A stretch of DNA of 7,502 bases from an uncultured Eubacterium sp. (GTDB taxonomy: Bacteria > Bacillota > Clostridia > Oscillospirales > Acutalibacteraceae), in NCBI GenBank assembly GCA_910577215.1, contig CAJTMQ010000071.1:1-7502 (forward strand), given 5' to 3'. Under the pieces are notes generated by a model. It was not told the DNA's origin. It was given only the letters and a program-made list of their open reading frames with translations, and ran no database searches. The stretch's first letter is position 1; each line of letters opens with the position of its first letter. The position numbers and the translations under genes were made by a program. Below are positions 6,534 to 7,502 of this stretch, in pieces.

Positions 6534-6562
6534 ATTATATTTAAAACTATACAATTTGTCAA
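6534..6562 (-). promoter_or_regulatory. Exact-consensus sigma-A promoter of the predicted sRNA
   Basis: Minus strand TTGACA (6562-6557), 17-nt spacer (6556-6540), TATAAT (6539-6534). Both hexamers match 6/6 with optimal spacing, the strongest promoter in the window. Start of transcription is expected at A6526, 8 nt past the -10. No operator-like repeat overlaps it, suggesting high or growth-linked expression. Confidence 0.85.
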
Positions 6563-6671
6563 GTGCTTCGCGGAAAGTTTTTAGCACAATTTACAATTTG
6601 GAAAATTATACACACTTTTTCGTCAAAAATAGTGCGAATACGTCAATTTTTTCACCAAATAAAAATATCTA

Positions 6672-6700
6672 TTGACAAAGAACAAACGTTCTATTAATAT
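6672..6700 (+). promoter_or_regulatory. Sigma-A promoter of the small-protein/HTH operon
   Basis: TTGACA (6672-6677), 17-nt spacer, TAATAT (6695-6700), matching 6/6 and 4/6. Predicted start is near 6707, giving a leader of about 86 nt before the ATG at 6793. The whole spacer is occupied by a LexA-box palindrome, so the promoter should be repressed when that site is bound. Confidence 0.75.
6679..6692 (+). promoter_or_regulatory. LexA (SOS) box inside the promoter spacer
   Basis: AGAACAAACGTTCT is an inverted repeat (AGAAC-N4-GTTCT). Compared with the Bacillus-type LexA consensus CGAACRNRYGTTYC it matches 12 of 14 positions; only the two outermost bases differ, and the GAAC-N4-GTTC core is exact. 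It sits between -35 and -10, the classic repressor position. It is the only such core I see in the window. Confidence 0.75.
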
Positions 6701-6745
6701 GTATGTTACAGCTTATAACCGCCCTGACAGCTGCAAATATATTCT

Positions 6746-6778
6746 ATCTTCGTGCGCCCGAAGATTCTTAACCAAGAA
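6746..6778 (+). promoter_or_regulatory. Two adjacent leader hairpins before the ribosome binding site
   Basis: In the leader, ATCTTCG (6746-6752) pairs with CGAAGAT (6759-6765) around a TGCGCC loop. Next to it, sharing its last base, TTCTT (6765-6769) can pair with AAGAA (6774-6778), just before AAGGA (6781-6785). No T-tract follows, so this is not a terminator. It may affect translation or RNA stability. No known riboswitch is recognised. Confidence 0.4.
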
Positions 6779-6792
6779 AGAAGGAATGGTAA

Positions 6793-7020
6793 ATGACAAT
6801 TAATAGATTAGCACAGGAATACAAACAACAATATGAAGCCCTGAGTGCAAAAATAGACGGACTGCGTCCCCTTTTATACGTTTACACCGGGGAAGACTTG
6901 TATTTATTGAGAAAACGAATTAAAGTATATTACGATATGGCCTGTGAATGCAAAAGAATTTCTGATATGCTTACACATTATTATGATGACGAAGAGGCAC
7001 AAAATGATAGACTTAATTGA
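6793..7020 (+). CDS. 75-aa charged helical protein of unknown function
   Basis: First gene of the LexA-box operon. The ATG has AAGGA at 6781-6785, 7 nt upstream. The product appears soluble and mostly helical. Residues 4-24 (RLAQEYKQQYEALSAKIDGL) have a coiled-coil-like pattern. A hydrophobic/aromatic middle (LLYVYTGEDLYLL, about 27-39) and a basic RKRIKVYYDMA stretch (about 40-50) follow, then an acidic tail (YYDDEEAQND). There is no signal peptide, TM segment or Cys pair (C51, C53 only). The size, charge and coupling to a DNA-binding partner suggest a protein-protein adaptor, or an antagonist of the next product, but this is inference. I do not recognise the family. Its last 17 nt overlap the next gene in another frame. 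Confidence 0.8.
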   Translation: MTINRLAQEYKQQYEALSAKIDGLRPLLYVYTGEDLYLLRKRIKVYYDMACECKRISDMLTHYYDDEEAQNDRLN

Positions 7021-7351
7021 TAACTACTATTCTTCAAATGATACATACAATAATAGCAACAATACCGACATTGATTCGCAGAAAATCAGCAAAAACGCTA
7101 TTTCAAGCGTACTTCCGCTGATACTGAAAAATGATTTAACAGAGCGTCAGAGGAGCTGCTTAAAATTAAAATATGTAAATAATTTGAATCAGGCAGAAAT
7201 AGCAGCTAAGCTTAATCTTTCCCAGCCAACCGTTTGCAGGCACATTGCCATTGCAAAAAGCATTGTTAACAACAGACTTTCTTACTGCCTTGTTGTTCTT
7301 AACCGTGCAAACAATATGTGGCTGGATTGGGAAAATTCAAACATAATGTAA
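7004..7351 (+). CDS. Small sigma-70 region-4-like helix-turn-helix protein
   Basis: 115 aa from ATG 7004, which has AAGAGG (6992-6997) 6 nt upstream and overlaps the preceding gene by 17 nt. An upstream in-frame ATG at 6944 would overlap that gene by 77 nt and has no ribosome binding site. The N-terminal ~43 residues are polar and Asn/Asp/Ser-rich. Residues 45-85 are a sigma-70 region-4 HTH: LTERQRSCLKLKY, then NQAEIAAKLNLSQPTVCRHI (62-81) as turn and recognition helix, the part that in sigma factors reads the -35 box. Regions 1-3 are absent, so it cannot be a complete sigma factor. It is likelier a DNA-binding regulator, or half of a split sigma made with a partner. Phage ArpU-like activators and small sigma-like regulators of mobile elements look similar. 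A terminator follows, closing the operon. Confidence 0.8.
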   Translation: MIDLIDNYYSSNDTYNNSNNTDIDSQKISKNAISSVLPLILKNDLTERQRSCLKLKYVNNLNQAEIAAKLNLSQPTVCRHIAIAKSIVNNRLSYCLVVLNRANNMWLDWENSNIM

Positions 7352-7369
7352 AAACTGAATATATATTAA

Positions 7370-7428
7370 CAACTGATACAAAAACGGCTGTTCTGAGGGA
7401 TATAAAATCCACCGTTCTCAACAAGTTG
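7370..7428 (+). other. Nested-helix RNA element in the 3' untranslated region
   Basis: Three nested pairings can form: CAACT (7370-7374) with AGTTG (7424-7428), AACGG (7383-7387) with CCGTT (7412-7416), and GGAT (7398-7401) with ATCC (7407-7410). Individually they are short and internal loops are large, but they stack in order. It lies between the HTH stop (7351) and the terminator. No coding sequence explains it. Confidence 0.35.
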
Positions 7429-7429
7429 G

Positions 7430-7471
7430 AAAGCACACCTTTCTATTTTATGAAAAAGTGTGCTTTTTTGT
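7430..7471 (+). terminator. Intrinsic terminator of the LexA-box operon
   Basis: A 9-bp perfect stem, AAAGCACAC (7430-7438) with GTGTGCTTT (7458-7466), has TTTC/GAAA (7440-7443 / 7452-7455) as an inner extension and is followed by TTTTTTGTTT. The last ~30 nt of the window are A/T-rich with nothing else visible. Confidence 0.9.
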
Positions 7472-7502
7472 TTATAAAAATATTTTAATTATATACATTA
7501 TT

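Noticed and set aside
6491..6544. Plus-strand 17-codon frame (MLKERLRLRPQGKLHYI) with AGGAGGA in front of its ATG
   Set aside because: The ribosome-binding-site-like sequence is the complement of the sRNA C-rich linker, no plus-strand promoter follows the terminator at 6391-6418, and the end of the frame runs into the sRNA promoter.
6605..6610. Minus-strand TATAAT near 6610 as a second promoter
   Set aside because: No acceptable -35 at 16-18 nt and no extended -10 TGn.
6621..6646. CGTCAA repeated exactly 20 bp apart (6621 and 6641) upstream of the LexA-box promoter
   Set aside because: Two-turn spacing is suggestive of an activator site, but the 6-bp units are too short and no further copy is present.
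7004..7351. Calling the HTH protein an ECF sigma factor
   Set aside because: No region 2 (core binding, -10 recognition); only the region-4 HTH is present.
1..7502. CRISPR array, tRNA, transposase, integrase or attachment site
   Set aside because: None is visible on either strand; no regularly spaced repeats or cloverleaf sequences were seen by eye.

Overview
The window looks like chromosomal DNA from a low-to-moderate GC, gut-type Clostridia, probably the Oscillospiraceae/Ruminococcus group. This is inferred from strong AGGAGG-type ribosome binding sites, consensus sigma-A promoters, A/T-rich intergenic DNA, the protein families present and the style of the proteins. There is no rRNA, tRNA, CRISPR array, transposase or integrase.

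Layout. (a) 2-775, plus strand: the 3' part of an amino-acid-type ABC transporter substrate-binding protein, cut by the left edge. It ends at a terminator (795-814) that also serves the converging minus-strand pair. (b) 2118-832, minus strand: a two-gene unit of a one-TM DUF4367-like (anti-sigma-factor-like) protein and a small secreted protein, with no sigma factor beside it. (c) 4429-2257, minus strand: a tightly coupled pair, a ComM/YifB AAA ATPase and a stand-alone LUD-domain protein. (d) 4555-6377, plus strand: a full-length alpha-phosphohexomutase followed by an unlisted 33-aa single-TM microprotein and a strong UUCG terminator. The comM and mutase promoters diverge and their -35 boxes overlap. 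(e) 6420-6562, minus strand: an apparently undescribed small RNA. It has an exact TTGACA-N17-TATAAT promoter, a strong 5' hairpin, a C-rich anti-Shine-Dalgarno-like motif and a terminator hairpin. (f) 6672-7471, plus strand: a complete two-gene operon of an unrecognised 75-aa protein and a 115-aa protein holding only a sigma-70 region-4-like HTH. A near-consensus Gram-positive LexA (SOS) box lies between its -35 and -10, and structured RNA lies on both sides of the coding part.

The most interesting part is 6420-7471: a predicted sRNA divergent from a predicted DNA-damage-controlled operon encoding a minimal sigma-like regulator. The left two thirds are mostly ordinary housekeeping and transport genes. 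For several of these, ribosome binding sites support a start different from the longest reading frame (LUD gene at 2901, comM at 4429, HTH gene at 7004).
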